Shown: positions 1 to 8,457 of the stretch, piece by piece
Position numbering within the stretch: position 1 is the first letter of the stretch
Layout: every line of letters begins with the position of its first letter
Assembly: GCF_036577625.1 (NCBI RefSeq)
Contig: NZ_JARBDC010000087.1
Span: 25,152 to 89,151 of the forward strand
Origin: Paenibacillus_AB sp036577625
GTDB lineage: Bacteria > Bacillota > Bacilli > Paenibacillales > NBRC-103111
Length of the DNA: 64,000 bases
Direction: 5' to 3'
Position numbers and translations under genes: made by a program
The notes under the pieces: generated by a model
What the model was told of the DNA's origin: nothing
Seen by the model: only the letters and a program-made list of their open reading frames with translations
Database searches by the model: none

Positions 1-373
1 ATGTACCGGTGTATACAATGCCGTCATCGCTTTCCGTCAAATAGTAGACGACCGTCTCTTCGCCGAGCCTTCCCAAATCCGTCAGCCGGTCGTCTCCCGG
101 CTTGTACCGGTACAAGCGGCCGTTGCCGTACGTCCCGATATACACCGTTCCGTCGCTCGCCTGCTTCAGTCCCCAAGCTCCGTCAACGCCGGGCATGTCG
201 ATCGAGGCGACGATATCTCCCGTCATCGCGTCGGCGACGGCGAAAACCGTGCTGTCGTCCCCTCCTTTGATAACGGTGTAGACGACCGTTCTCCCCCGTT
301 CGTCGCAGCCGATCGCGCTCCCGTTGTTAATCAGCAGACTGAGCGCGGTACCTTTCCTCTCCAACGTCCCCAT
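1..373 (-). CDS. Beta-propeller repeat protein, N-terminal part (truncated by window edge)
   Basis: The reverse strand is open from an ATG at 371-373 to the window edge, about 124 residues. A GGAGG lies 8 nt before the ATG. The peptide shows propeller-blade features: repeated 'DG-V-Y-G-T' strand ends (ASDGTVYIGTYGNGRLYRY, later DDGIVYTGT) and aspartate-rich turns about 45 residues apart. No signal peptide is seen in the part present. Such WD40/PQQ/SMP-30-like propellers are common in Paenibacillaceae and are often of unknown function, so no substrate is assigned. The rest of the gene lies left of the window. Confidence 0.7.
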   Translation of the reverse strand, partial: MGTLERKGTALSLLINNGSAIGCDERGRTVVYTVIKGGDDSTVFAVADAMTGDIVASIDMPGVDGAWGLKQASDGTVYIGTYGNGRLYRYKPGDDRLTDLGRLGEETVVYYLTESDDGIVYTGT

Positions 374-753
374 TTCCGAAACCTCCAATACGATACGTTC
401 GATTCGAATTTCGGATCGTGCCCTGCAGGCGCTCCCCCGGTCGTTCGTCCGGCTTACGTATATGCCGCGAGCGGCGTTCCGATACGAAGGCGCCTCGGCG
501 GACATGTCCCGGATTCCACATCCCAACCGACGATTTCCGTTCGATCCCCCCTTACGTTTACTCTTTGGTATCCTTTGGTGTACTAAAAGTATATGTTCTG
601 CCCTGTTTTTCTGTCAATCATCATTTTTCAATGGGACTGATCCAACCTTCGCAGCATTTTGTATACTTAAGGGAACTAATAAAAAAGGACGTCCCCTCCC
701 GAAGGATGGTAACGTCCTCTGTCAACGTATTGGAGACCGCCCGCCGCGCCGGC

Positions 754-1323
754 TCAGCGCGTCTGCCTGAGACAAATGCGCCGCTTCATGGCGACGGCGA
801 TTTCTTTCGCCAGCGTGCGCGCGGCTTCGCGGTTTTCGGCTTCGTCGTACTCCGTTTTGTAGTAGAAGGTAAGCGTATCTTCCGGGTCTTCGCTGCGAAC
901 CTACAAGTACATCGCGTCGACGCAGCGAATCGTGAAACGATGCTTCGCCGCGCAGTTCGCAAAAACGTCCTTGGCCGCCTGTTTATCGAAATCGGGCACC
1001 GCTTGCTCCCCGCCTTTCTCCGTTTTGGATGTACAGCCGGAACCGTAGACGATCGAGCGGATTCGCTCTTCGCTAAGCCGGTAGCCTTCCGCCAGCTCGG
1101 CAATGCCGATTCCGTCGCGATACGAGCCGACGATTTGCTCGTTCCGCTTGTCGAGCTCTTCGCGTATTCCCGTTGCGATCCCCCAGCCGTCCCGCCGCTT
1201 TTTCGGAATGTAGATGTAGGCGCCCTCGATATACGCTTGAATTTCGTTTATCAGTTCGGTCGGTAACACCCGACTCGCGTTCACGTATGTTTTATCCTTC
1301 CCAAATCGGCTCACCTCCCGCAT
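754..1323 (-). pseudogene. CD3324-family regulator-like gene interrupted by an in-frame TAG
   Basis: Codons 1-140 read as a CD3324-type protein: a 'YVNASRVLPTELINEIQAYI' start, then a helix-turn-helix-like stretch 'GIAELAEGYRLSEERIRSIV' near residues 74-93. A TAG at 901-903 stops this frame after 'VDAMYL'. The same frame then stays open for 49 more codons (VRSEDPEDTLTFYYKTEYDE..., ending in charged helices) to a TGA at 754-756. The composition continues smoothly across the stop, so the gene looks like 189 residues with one nonsense change. Family members are thought to be small DNA-binding proteins. The ATG at 1323 has no clear ribosome site. The short product could still be made. Confidence 0.6.
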
Positions 1324-1719
1324 TTGTTGTTACCATTGTGGCATGACGCACGCTTCCCATCAAGATCGAGAACGGTACTGGAAAAAGCTTGAGCGTCCGT
1401 CTATCGGGCTCGCGCAAAAGGAGCAAGCCTAGTTGCCGCCGCTCTGCGAATCGGAGCTGTGCACGGCAGAAGCTCTAACCGCCGAGGCTGGGCTACCGGA
1501 GCCCATTAGCGGCCGCCATGTCCGTTAGACATTTGGAACACAGGGGCCCGTCCCGCCGCCGCCCCATGCTCGCCCCCCGCTCCAACTCCCGTCGGCGCCG
1601 GCGCATTCGCCGTGCCCCGCCGCCGGCAGCAGAAAACCGCTGTGGCTTTGGCGCTTAAGCGAAGGACGGGATGGACCTTATTGGTTGTGCCGGAACGGCA
1701 GCGGAGCGGGGAATGAAAT
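1324..1719. other. Intergenic stretch with no recognised gene
   Basis: The stretch between the CD3324-like gene and the first dispersed repeat is GC-rich. It has only short frames lacking ribosome sites or protein-like composition. No RNA gene or terminator was recognised. Confidence 0.5.
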
Positions 1720-1915
1720 GGAAAAGCTCCCGCTAATTTCGGTCGATTCCCGTTTCCGGGCAAAACAACAGGAAAACGTCCCGCTATATTCGTCCAAACC
1801 GCGCTTTTCGCCGATACAGCGCCATTTTACCTGGAGCTTTTCCATGTATTTCGAAACGTCGCCTGTAGGAGAGCGAGTTAACTGGAGGTTTTCCCGTTCA
1901 TTCGATATTCGAATC
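1720..1915. repeat. Dispersed intergenic repeat, family 1, copy A
   Basis: This segment matches 39040-39225 over its length. Shared blocks include GGAAAA-CTCCCGCTAATT at the left edge, a second GGGAAAAC-TCCC about 50 nt on, and 'ttttcgcc-at-cag-cgcca-tttta--tggagcttttcca' in the right half (1796-1843 here, 39125-39166 there). The right end, 'aactggaggttttccc', is the reverse complement of the left-end motif, so the element has inverted ends. It encodes no plausible protein. Confidence 0.65.
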
Positions 1916-2116
1916 CAACGCCCGGCAGGATCAGGATACGCCGAACGCAGAAACGAAAGGCGCCGCTCGCCCCATGCTTTAGCGTACTTTCCGTTTAGAC
2001 ACCTGTAAAGAGACGCAATGCTCTATTTGCACAACCTCGTACCCTTCGCCAGCCGACCGGCATCGGTAACGAATACCAACGAGATGATCGAAAAGATGTA
2101 ATTTCTGTGGTTCAGA

Positions 2117-2151
2117 AGAAAAAGCCGCCGGTTTGAACTTGAACCGGCAGC
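2117..2151 (-). terminator. Intrinsic terminator downstream of purA homologue
   Basis: On the reverse strand an arm GCCGGTT pairs with AACCGGC around a short loop, followed by GGC and a T5 run. It is the first terminator met by transcripts from the purA-like gene, about 230 nt past its stop. The 12-nt tandem repeats would therefore lie inside the 3' untranslated region. Confidence 0.65.
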
Positions 2152-2173
2152 TTTCCGATGCACCGAACGGAAC

Positions 2174-2345
2174 GGGCTGTCCATGCGGCTTTCCATGCAG
2201 CTTTCCATGCGGCTTCCATGCGACTTTCCAAGCAGCTTTCATGCGGCTTCCCTGCGTCTTTCCAAGTAGCTTTCAACGCAGCTTTCTATGCAGCTTTCTA
2301 TGCAGCTTTCAACGCCGCTTTCAACCAGCATTCATGCCGCGGCTA
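2174..2345. repeat. Degenerate 12-nt tandem repeat array
   Basis: About 13-14 units of the form GCTTTCCATGCA/G follow head to tail with small changes (CCATGC, CTATGC, CAACGC, CAAGCA). A few units are 11 or 13 nt long. Read forward the array would give an Ala-Phe-His/Asn/Tyr repeat, and in reverse a Lys-Ala-Ala-Trp/Lys-Pro-His repeat, but neither frame has a convincing start. It sits between the purA homologue and its terminator. Confidence 0.8.
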
Positions 2346-2383
2346 TCCGCCTCTCCATCGCGCCTCCCGCCCATCAAGCGGAA

Positions 2384-3664
2384 TCAGCGCTCGAACAGCT
2401 GCTCCCGATGCGGCCCGACGGATATTTGCCGCACGGGCACGCCGATCAGCCCCTCCAGCCGCAGCACGTACGCCTGCGCCTCCGCCGGCAGCTTGTCGAA
2501 CAAACGGACGTCGTCGATCGCCGTCCGCCAGCCCGGCATCGTTTCGTATACGGGCTGCGCCGACTCGAGCAGCCGGTTTACCGGAAATTCCGTCGTCACC
2601 GTGCCGGAGGCGTCCCGGTACCCGGTGCAGATCGGAATTTCGTCCAAATAGCCGAGCACGTCGAGGTTCGTCAGCGCCACCTCGGTCGCCCCCTGCACCA
2701 TGCAGCCGTACCGCGTCGCGACCGCATCGAACCAGCCGACCCGCCGCGGACGGCCGGTCGTCACTCCGTATTCGCCGGCGGAGCCGCCGCGCTTCCGCAG
2801 CTCCTCCGCTTCGGCGCCGTGCAGCTCCGTCACGAACGGCCCGGTTCCGACGCAGCTCGAATACGCCTTCGTCACCGCGATGACGCGGCTGATCGCGTAA
2901 GGCGGCAGCCCCGCACCGACGGCGGCGAACCCGGCCAGCGTCGAGGAGGACGTCGAATACGGGTAAATGCCGTGATCCGGGTCGCGCAGCGCGCCGAGCT
3001 GCCCTTCGACCAGGATCGATTCGCCCCGCCGCCACGCCTCCTGCAGCAGCTCGGTCGTATTGCAGACGAACGGCTTCAGCCGCTCCCGATTCCGCCGCAG
3101 CTCGGCGGCCAGCGCCTCCGCGTCCGCCTCCGGCTTGCCGTACAGATGGCGGAGCAGCACGTTTTTCGACGCGAGCGCCGCCTTCACCCTTTCCAGCAGC
3201 CGGTCGTCGTCGTACAAATCGGCGACCTGGACGCCGAGCTTCAAATATTTGTCCGCGTAAAACGGCGCGATTCCTTTTTTCGTCGAGCCGAACTGCCGCT
3301 CCCCGAGCCGCTCCTCCTCCAAGCCGTCGAACAGGCGGTGAACCGGGAGGACGAGCTGGGCCCGCTCCGACAGCCGGATATCCGGCGCGGGAACGCCTTT
3401 GCCGAGCAGGTCGTCCAGCTCCGCGAAAAAATCGCCGATATCGAACGCCACGCCCGGACCGATCACGTTGACGGTGCCCGGACTGCAAACGCCCGACGGC
3501 AGCAAGTGGAGCGCGATTTTCCCGTATTCGTTTATGATCGTATGCCCGGCGTTGCCGCCGCCCTGAAACCGGACAACGTAGTTGCTCGATCCGGCGAGCG
3601 CGTCCGTCAGCTTGCCTTTCCCCTCGTCTCCCCAATTCGCGCCTACGATCGCTGTAACCGGCAT
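2384..3664 (-). CDS. purA: Adenylosuccinate synthetase homologue (divergent PurA paralogue)
   Basis: PurA joins IMP and aspartate using GTP to form adenylosuccinate. This 426-residue protein has the P-loop WGDEGKGK at 11-18, the phosphate-binding GPGV, a glycine-rich FQGGGNAGHT stretch, and the C-terminal TTGRPRRVGWFD signature. Start at ATG 3662-3664 gives the usual short N-terminus and has GGAAAGG just upstream. Several normally conserved stretches differ: 'EGQLGALRDPDHG' replaces the usual EGAQGT-LDIDHG, 'SSSTLAGF' the usual SSNP/T-AGG, and 'YSSCVGTGPF' the usual YTTRVG-GPF. It stands alone and divergent from a LysR gene rather than among purine genes. It may be a specialised paralogue; family assignment is secure, physiological role is not. 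Confidence 0.85.
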   Translation of the reverse strand: MPVTAIVGANWGDEGKGKLTDALAGSSNYVVRFQGGGNAGHTIINEYGKIALHLLPSGVCSPGTVNVIGPGVAFDIGDFFAELDDLLGKGVPAPDIRLSERAQLVLPVHRLFDGLEEERLGERQFGSTKKGIAPFYADKYLKLGVQVADLYDDDRLLERVKAALASKNVLLRHLYGKPEADAEALAAELRRNRERLKPFVCNTTELLQEAWRRGESILVEGQLGALRDPDHGIYPYSTSSSTLAGFAAVGAGLPPYAISRVIAVTKAYSSCVGTGPFVTELHGAEAEELRKRGGSAGEYGVTTGRPRRVGWFDAVATRYGCMVQGATEVALTNLDVLGYLDEIPICTGYRDASGTVTTEFPVNRLLESAQPVYETMPGWRTAIDDVRLFDKLPAEAQAYVLRLEGLIGVPVRQISVGPHREQLFER

Positions 3665-3744
3665 ATGCCTTTCCCCTTCCGATCTTGTCATCTTCGTTAC
3701 AGCCTCATTATAATGAACGTATGAATATAAATAAAATGAATAGA

Positions 3745-3763
3745 ATTAATAGCTGATATTAAT
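3745..3763. promoter_or_regulatory. Probable LysR operator in purA/lysR intergenic region
   Basis: The 128-nt AT-rich gap between the divergent genes contains ATTAAT-N7-ATTAAT, a dyad of the T-N11-A type bound by LysR proteins. It lies about 30-50 nt upstream of the LysR start and is the only clear dyad there. The regulator-target link is inferred from position. Confidence 0.4.
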
Positions 3764-3792
3764 CAAACTTTTAGCAAAAGGAAGTTGCGGCC

Positions 3793-4674
3793 ATGATCGA
3801 AAATATGGAATGGTACCGGGCGTTTTACGAGGTCGCGCAGACGGGCAGCTTTTCGAAAGCGGCCGAACGGATGTTCATTACGCAGCCGGCCGTCAGCCAT
3901 GCGATCAAGCAGCTCGAATTCCGGCTCGGCGGCGCGCTGTTTTTCCGCACGTCGCGCGGCGTCAAGCTGACGGCGGAAGGCGAAGTGCTGCTGAAGTTCG
4001 TCTCCCAGGCGCACCATTTTCTCGAGAACGGGGAGAAAAAAATCGCCGAAATGCGCAGCCTGATGGCCGGCGAAGTGAAAATCGGGGCGGGCGACACGCT
4101 GTGCCGCTACTATTTGCTGCCGCATCTCGATTCGTTTCACAGGCAGTACCCGGACGTAAAAATCCAGGTGACGAACCGGACGACGCGGGAAACGATCGCG
4201 CTGCTGAAGGAAGGCCGGATCGATTTCGGCATCGTCAATTTGCCGATCGACGAGCGGCAGCTGCTCGTGCGCGAAAGCATGACGCTGCACGACTGCTTCG
4301 TCGCCGGACCGGCGCATGCGGGCGGCGGTGCGGAGCGCGCGGTCACGTGGGAGCGGCTCGCCGGCATGCCGCTGCTCATGCTCGAAAAAGGCAGCAGCAT
4401 ACGCCGCCACGCGGACGCATTCGCCGAGCGGCAGGGCGTGCGCCTGCAGCCGGAAATCGAGCTCGGCAGCATCGAGCTGATCGTCCAGTTCGCGCGCATC
4501 GGCCTCGGCGTCGGCTGCGTCATCCGCGAGTTCGTCCTGGGCGAGCTGGCGGACGGGACGCTGCGCGAGCTTCCGCTCGAGCCCGCTTTGCCGGCCCGGC
4601 GGATCGGCCTCGTGACGCTGCGCGACGTTCCGCTGTCCGTGGCGGCGCAGCGGCTGCTGGCGCTGCTTCCTTGA
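3793..4674 (+). CDS. LysR-family transcriptional regulator
   Basis: A 293-residue LysR protein. The N-terminal winged helix-turn-helix covers about residues 5-65, with the typical 'GSFSKAAERMFITQPAVSHAIKQLE' core, here read in two parts. The effector-binding domain starts near residue 90 (GEVKIGAGDT) and runs to the C-terminus. The start ATG at 3793 follows AGGAAG at usable distance. It is transcribed divergently from the purA-like gene and lies 84 nt before the catalase gene in the same direction. It could control either neighbour; divergent LysR-target pairing and the dyad in the 3665-3792 gap favour the purA homologue. The ligand is unknown. Confidence 0.9.
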   Translation: MIENMEWYRAFYEVAQTGSFSKAAERMFITQPAVSHAIKQLEFRLGGALFFRTSRGVKLTAEGEVLLKFVSQAHHFLENGEKKIAEMRSLMAGEVKIGAGDTLCRYYLLPHLDSFHRQYPDVKIQVTNRTTRETIALLKEGRIDFGIVNLPIDERQLLVRESMTLHDCFVAGPAHAGGGAERAVTWERLAGMPLLMLEKGSSIRRHADAFAERQGVRLQPEIELGSIELIVQFARIGLGVGCVIREFVLGELADGTLRELPLEPALPARRIGLVTLRDVPLSVAAQRLLALLP

Positions 4675-4758
4675 GCCGGCGGCGGCCCGATGCATATTCC
4701 GAATCGGTTAGGCAAAAAATGGGTATGTTCAACAACAATGCCCAGGAGGACTGCCACA

Positions 4759-6381
4759 ATGAATTCGGATCAAACGCAAGGGACCGCCGGAGCCGGAGGC
4801 GCGGCCGATTCCCGCATGGGTGAAGGCGAGACGGCGATGACGCTCACCGACCGCCAAGGCCATCCGATCTCGGACAACCAAAATATTCGCACCGTCGGAA
4901 GCCGCGGACCATCGACGCTGGAAAACTATCATTTTCTGGAAAAAATATCGCATTTCGACCGCGAACGCATTCCCGAGCGCGTCGTCCACGCCCGCGGCGC
5001 CGGGGCACACGGCTATTTCGAAGCGTACGGCAAAGTCGGCGACAAGCCGATCTCCGATTATACGCGGGCGAAGCTGTTTCAGGAGGCGGGCAAGCGCACC
5101 CCCGTGTTCGTCCGCTTCTCGACCGTCGTGCACGGCGGCCATTCGCCGGAGACGCTGCGCGACCCGCGCGGGTTCGCCGTCAAATTTTACACCGAGGACG
5201 GCAACTGGGATTTGGTCGGCAACAACCTGAAAATCTTTTTCATCCGCGATCCGCTCAAATTTCCCGACATGGTGCATTCGTTCAGGCCGGATCCGGTCAC
5301 GAACGTAAGCGACCCGGAGCGGCAGTTCGACTTTTTCGCCAATTCGCCCGAGGCGACGCATATGGTCACCTTCGTTTTCTCCCCATGGGGCATTCCGGCC
5401 AATTACCGGCAAATGCAAGGGTCCGGCGTCAATACGTACAAATGGGTCAACAAGGAAGGCAAAGCGATGCTCGTCAAGTACCATTGGGAGCCGCTCAAGG
5501 TGCCGATCCGCAACCTGACGCAAAAAGAGGCGAACGAGATTCAAGCGAAAAACTACAGCCACGCCACGCAGGACTTGTACGAGGCGATCGAACGCGGGGA
5601 CTACCCGGAATGGGAGCTTTGCGTTCAAATGATGAGCGACGACGAGCACCCCGAGCTCGACTTCGATCCGCTCGACCCGACGAAGCTGTGGGATGCGAAG
5701 CGGTTTCCGTTCATGCCGGTCGGCAAAATGGTGCTGAACCGCAACCCCGAAAATTACTTCGCCGAAGTGGAGCAGGCCGCCTTCGGCACCGGCGTGCTCG
5801 TGGACGGGCTCGATTTTTCCGACGACAAGCTGCTGCAGGGCCGGACGTTCTCTTATTCGGACACGCAGCGCTACCGCGTCGGCACGAACTATTTGCAGCT
5901 CCCGATCAACGCGCCGAAAAAGCATGTGGCCACCAATCAGCGGGACGGCCAGATGACGTATTTCGTCGACCGCGCGCCGGAGCAAAATCCGCACGTCAAT
6001 TACGAGCCGTCCTCGATCGGCGGGCTGAAGGAAGCGACGCCGGCGGGCAAAGAGCACGAGCCGGCTTACAACGACAAGCTCGTCCGCCGCAAAATCGAGC
6101 GGGCGAACGATTTCGGGCAGGCCGGCGAAACGTATCGCAGCTTCGAGGATTGGGAGAAGGACGAGCTGATCGCCAACCTGACCGACGCCCTGCTCGTCTG
6201 CCGCCCGGCGATTCGCGACAAAATGATCGAATATTTCACGAACGCCGATCCCGACTACGGCCGCCGCGTGGCCGAATCGCTGGCGAAGGCCGAGGCCGAG
6301 CCGGGCCGGATCGGCTCGCTGTCCGGTCAGCAAGGCGCGGAGATGGCCGACGAGATGGGCCGGACGACGGACGGCTACTAA
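4759..6381 (+). CDS. Haem catalase
   Basis: Breaks down hydrogen peroxide to water and oxygen in the cytoplasm. The 540-residue length fits a small-subunit catalase. The active-site signature FDRERIPERVVHARGAGAHG spans 66-85 with His77; the distal Asn is in LVGNN (152-156), and the proximal haem tyrosine is in the 'RTFSYSDTQRYR' motif. The ATG at 4759 is chosen because AGGAGGA sits 8 nt upstream; an open frame extends further 5' but has no ribosome site. A bidirectional terminator follows. I saw no clear PerR box in the short upstream gap, so regulation is unresolved. katA and katX-type names cannot be separated by eye. Confidence 0.95.
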   Translation: MNSDQTQGTAGAGGAADSRMGEGETAMTLTDRQGHPISDNQNIRTVGSRGPSTLENYHFLEKISHFDRERIPERVVHARGAGAHGYFEAYGKVGDKPISDYTRAKLFQEAGKRTPVFVRFSTVVHGGHSPETLRDPRGFAVKFYTEDGNWDLVGNNLKIFFIRDPLKFPDMVHSFRPDPVTNVSDPERQFDFFANSPEATHMVTFVFSPWGIPANYRQMQGSGVNTYKWVNKEGKAMLVKYHWEPLKVPIRNLTQKEANEIQAKNYSHATQDLYEAIERGDYPEWELCVQMMSDDEHPELDFDPLDPTKLWDAKRFPFMPVGKMVLNRNPENYFAEVEQAAFGTGVLVDGLDFSDDKLLQGRTFSYSDTQRYRVGTNYLQLPINAPKKHVATNQRDGQMTYFVDRAPEQNPHVNYEPSSIGGLKEATPAGKEHEPAYNDKLVRRKIERANDFGQAGETYRSFEDWEKDELIANLTDALLVCRPAIRDKMIEYFTNADPDYGRRVAESLAKAEAEPGRIGSLSGQQGAEMADEMGRTTDGY

Positions 6382-6467
6382 AAAGGAGCCCCAAGACGGA
6401 CGCGAAGCGTCGAGCATCGAAGCATCGTTCGTACGTTTCGGGCATTGAAGCGCAGTCCGTGCGCGGC

Positions 6468-6511
6468 AAAAAGCCATCGACCCCGCCAGCTGGCGGAATC
6501 GATGGCTTTTC
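6468..6511. terminator. Bidirectional terminator between catalase and hsp20
   Basis: A 12-bp perfect stem AAAAGCCATCGA / TCGATGGCTTTT encloses a nested GCCAGCTGGC dyad. A-runs on one side and T-runs on the other let it serve both convergent genes. Confidence 0.85.
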
Positions 6512-6535
6512 TTGCGCGGCCGGGCCGGCGGCCGG

Positions 6536-6973
6536 TTAGTGGAACTCGATGTCGATGCTTTTTTTCGGAGGCGGCTGCAGCTTCGGCATGCGGATTTCCA
6601 GCACGCCGTTTTTATACGAAGCTTTGATGCCTTCCTCCTGCACGGGCGACGGCAGCGCGACCGAGCGCTGAAAACGGCCGAAATAACGCTCGCGCTGGTG
6701 CATGTTCTCTTCCTTTGCCTCGTGCGACCGGTTGATCGTTCCGGAAATCGTCAGCACGTTGCCCGATACGTCGATGTGCACGTCCTCCTTTTTCTCCAGG
6801 CCGGGCAAATCGCATGTCGCTACGACTTCCGCATCCGTTTCGTGAATATCCATCCGGTGCGAGCCGAATTGCTGCTCGCCGCGGATGAACGCCGGGAAAT
6901 CGTTGAACATGCGGTCGAAATCTCTTTTCCAGCCTTCCAGGTTGCGGAACGGCTCGAACGGAATCAAAGCCAT
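6536..6973 (-). CDS. Small heat-shock protein, Hsp20/alpha-crystallin family
   Basis: An ATP-independent holdase chaperone of 145 residues. The alpha-crystallin domain covers about residues 40-135, with the consensus 'CDLPGLEKKEDVHIDVSGN' strand and the closing 'YKNGVLEIRMPK' motif (A-x-x-x-x-G-V-L type). A short N-terminal arm (MALIPFEPFRNLEGW) and a C-terminal tail 'KSIDIEFH' complete it. The ATG at 6973 has GGAGGAGG about 9 nt upstream; longer in-frame starts lack one. It converges on the catalase gene across a shared terminator. No CIRCE or CtsR site was recognised upstream. Confidence 0.92.
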   Translation of the reverse strand: MALIPFEPFRNLEGWKRDFDRMFNDFPAFIRGEQQFGSHRMDIHETDAEVVATCDLPGLEKKEDVHIDVSGNVLTISGTINRSHEAKEENMHQRERYFGRFQRSVALPSPVQEEGIKASYKNGVLEIRMPKLQPPPKKSIDIEFH

Positions 6974-7076
6974 GGTCGGTGAACCTCCTCCAGTTTGGGC
7001 ATTCACGGCTAGTTTTCCAAATTCGTTCGAACCTATGCGCCAGCTTTGCATGAATGTGCGGCGCCGCCGGCACCGG

Positions 7077-8027
7077 CTACGGCTCCATATGACCGGGAGC
7101 GCATCTGTGGTCGAGCGCCCGGGCGAAATAATCGTCCAACGGCTCCAGACCGAATTCGGCGATCACGTCGCGGACGGAAAACGCGTCGGTTTCGCTGCTG
7201 ATCAGCACCGAGCCGAGGTAGCCGGGATCGCGAATCGAAACGTTCGGGCCGTACTTTTGCTTGATTGCGGCGAAATGCCGCCCGTTCTCGTCGATATGAA
7301 CGACCGCGCAGTCCAAATTGACGGCCGCCGTCAAGTAAGGGTAATAGTTCGTGCTGGAGGCGACCGTTTCGCCCAGCGGCGACACGATCGTACAGGGCAG
7401 GCCGGCGACGGCTCCGACGAAATGCGCCCGGCACGAATACGCCCAATACGACTGCATCAGTCCGCCGTGGTACATGGACGGAAAGACGATCAGATCGGGC
7501 TTTTCCCGCGCGTACTTCAGCCGCAGCTCGTCGAAATTCAGGTCGAAGCAAATCGCGCAGGCGACCCGGCCGAAATCGCATTCGAACACGGGAGCGTCCT
7601 TGCCGTACAAAATGCCGTTCAGGTTATATTCGTTCGGCACGAGATGGTTTTTATGATACGCGCCGATAACCTTCCCTTGACGATCGATCAATTGCGCCGT
7701 ATTGCGCCAGCTGCCGTCCTCGGCCTGCATATGGCAAGGATAGACGATGCAGCAGCCGTGCTCCCTGGCCGTCTCCGCGAAAAAATCGCGTATCCGGTCG
7801 CCCCGCGCCCGGTAATATTCCATCCGCCGCTCCTTCGGATAATGCGCTTGGCTCGGACGGTCGCAAGCCTCCGGCAAGACGATCAAATCCGGCTTGTCGG
7901 GCAGCACAAAGCCGAGCATCCTTTTCCAATGCGCAATCATCCGGTCGACCGCTTCCTCCGCGGGAACGGTCGCCTCGATGACGCACGGCGCCGGCCCGAG
8001 ACTGCTTATTTTCACATAACGCGCCAT
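7077..8027 (-). CDS. Carbon-nitrogen hydrolase (nitrilase superfamily)
   Basis: A 316-residue cytoplasmic hydrolase with the Glu-Lys-Cys triad of the nitrilase fold: Glu53 in VLPEACD, Lys126 in YHKNH, and Cys160 in CAICFDLNF. A second conserved glycine/tyrosine-rich loop follows (SMYHGGLMQSYWAYSCRAHF). AAGGAG lies 9 nt upstream of the ATG. Members cleave amides, nitriles or carbamoyl groups; the residues visible do not tell which, so the substrate is open. It is a single gene, upstream of hsp20 on the same strand with a 103-nt gap. Confidence 0.85.
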   Translation of the reverse strand: MARYVKISSLGPAPCVIEATVPAEEAVDRMIAHWKRMLGFVLPDKPDLIVLPEACDRPSQAHYPKERRMEYYRARGDRIRDFFAETAREHGCCIVYPCHMQAEDGSWRNTAQLIDRQGKVIGAYHKNHLVPNEYNLNGILYGKDAPVFECDFGRVACAICFDLNFDELRLKYAREKPDLIVFPSMYHGGLMQSYWAYSCRAHFVGAVAGLPCTIVSPLGETVASSTNYYPYLTAAVNLDCAVVHIDENGRHFAAIKQKYGPNVSIRDPGYLGSVLISSETDAFSVRDVIAEFGLEPLDDYFARALDHRCAPGHMEP

Positions 8028-8407
8028 ATTCGCTCGCTCCTTTTTCGGAAAATCCGGACGTCATTTGCGCTGCTTCGGCTGCTCGAGCGCTTTCTTATCT
8101 CCACAGACGAAAATGTCGATCCACAAACGAACGCTTAACGTTCCTGCTCCGCGTGCCGCCGCGGAATGGGACGGCGACGAACCGATTGCGGGTCATTCGC
8201 CTTATCGGCTTATCGTCCGCCGTGAATATCAGCGGCCTCCGATTTCCCTGGCGCAATTTATTACAAGGATGCCCGATAACCGAATCATATCATAGAATTT
8301 CTACCAATCTAGCGACTTATGGACTATTGACTTTTGTCGAATTATACGAATCGCTCCGCTCCGATCCCCCCCCCTCATCATATCCCTCCGGGAACGAGCG
8401 CCCGAAA
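8028..8407. other. Intergenic stretch upstream of the nitrilase gene
   Basis: No gene is supported here. The part nearest 8027 must carry the nitrilase promoter, but no clear -10/-35 pair was picked out. The segment 8285-8400 is AT-rich and then runs into a tract of nine cytosines. Confidence 0.4.
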
Positions 8408-8432
8408 GAAAAAACACCCGCGAGGGTGTTTT
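8408..8432 (-). terminator. Terminator of the siderophore-binding lipoprotein gene
   Basis: AAAACACCC and GGGTGTTTT pair around a GCGA loop, 25 nt past the stop of the reverse-strand gene. Flanking A and T runs suit termination in either direction. Confidence 0.85.
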
Positions 8433-8457
8433 CTATGATGGCACATGTGCAGCAGCG

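Noticed and set aside
754..1323. Stop-codon recoding (pyrrolysine or selenocysteine) for the TAG at 901 and TGA at 18099
   Set aside because: No SECIS-like structure, recoding gene or known recoded family is seen; simple mutation or sequencing error is enough.
2174..2345. Tandem repeats considered as a CRISPR array or as a repeat-protein gene
   Set aside because: Units are 12 nt without spacers, so not CRISPR; neither strand has a start codon with a ribosome site leading into the array.
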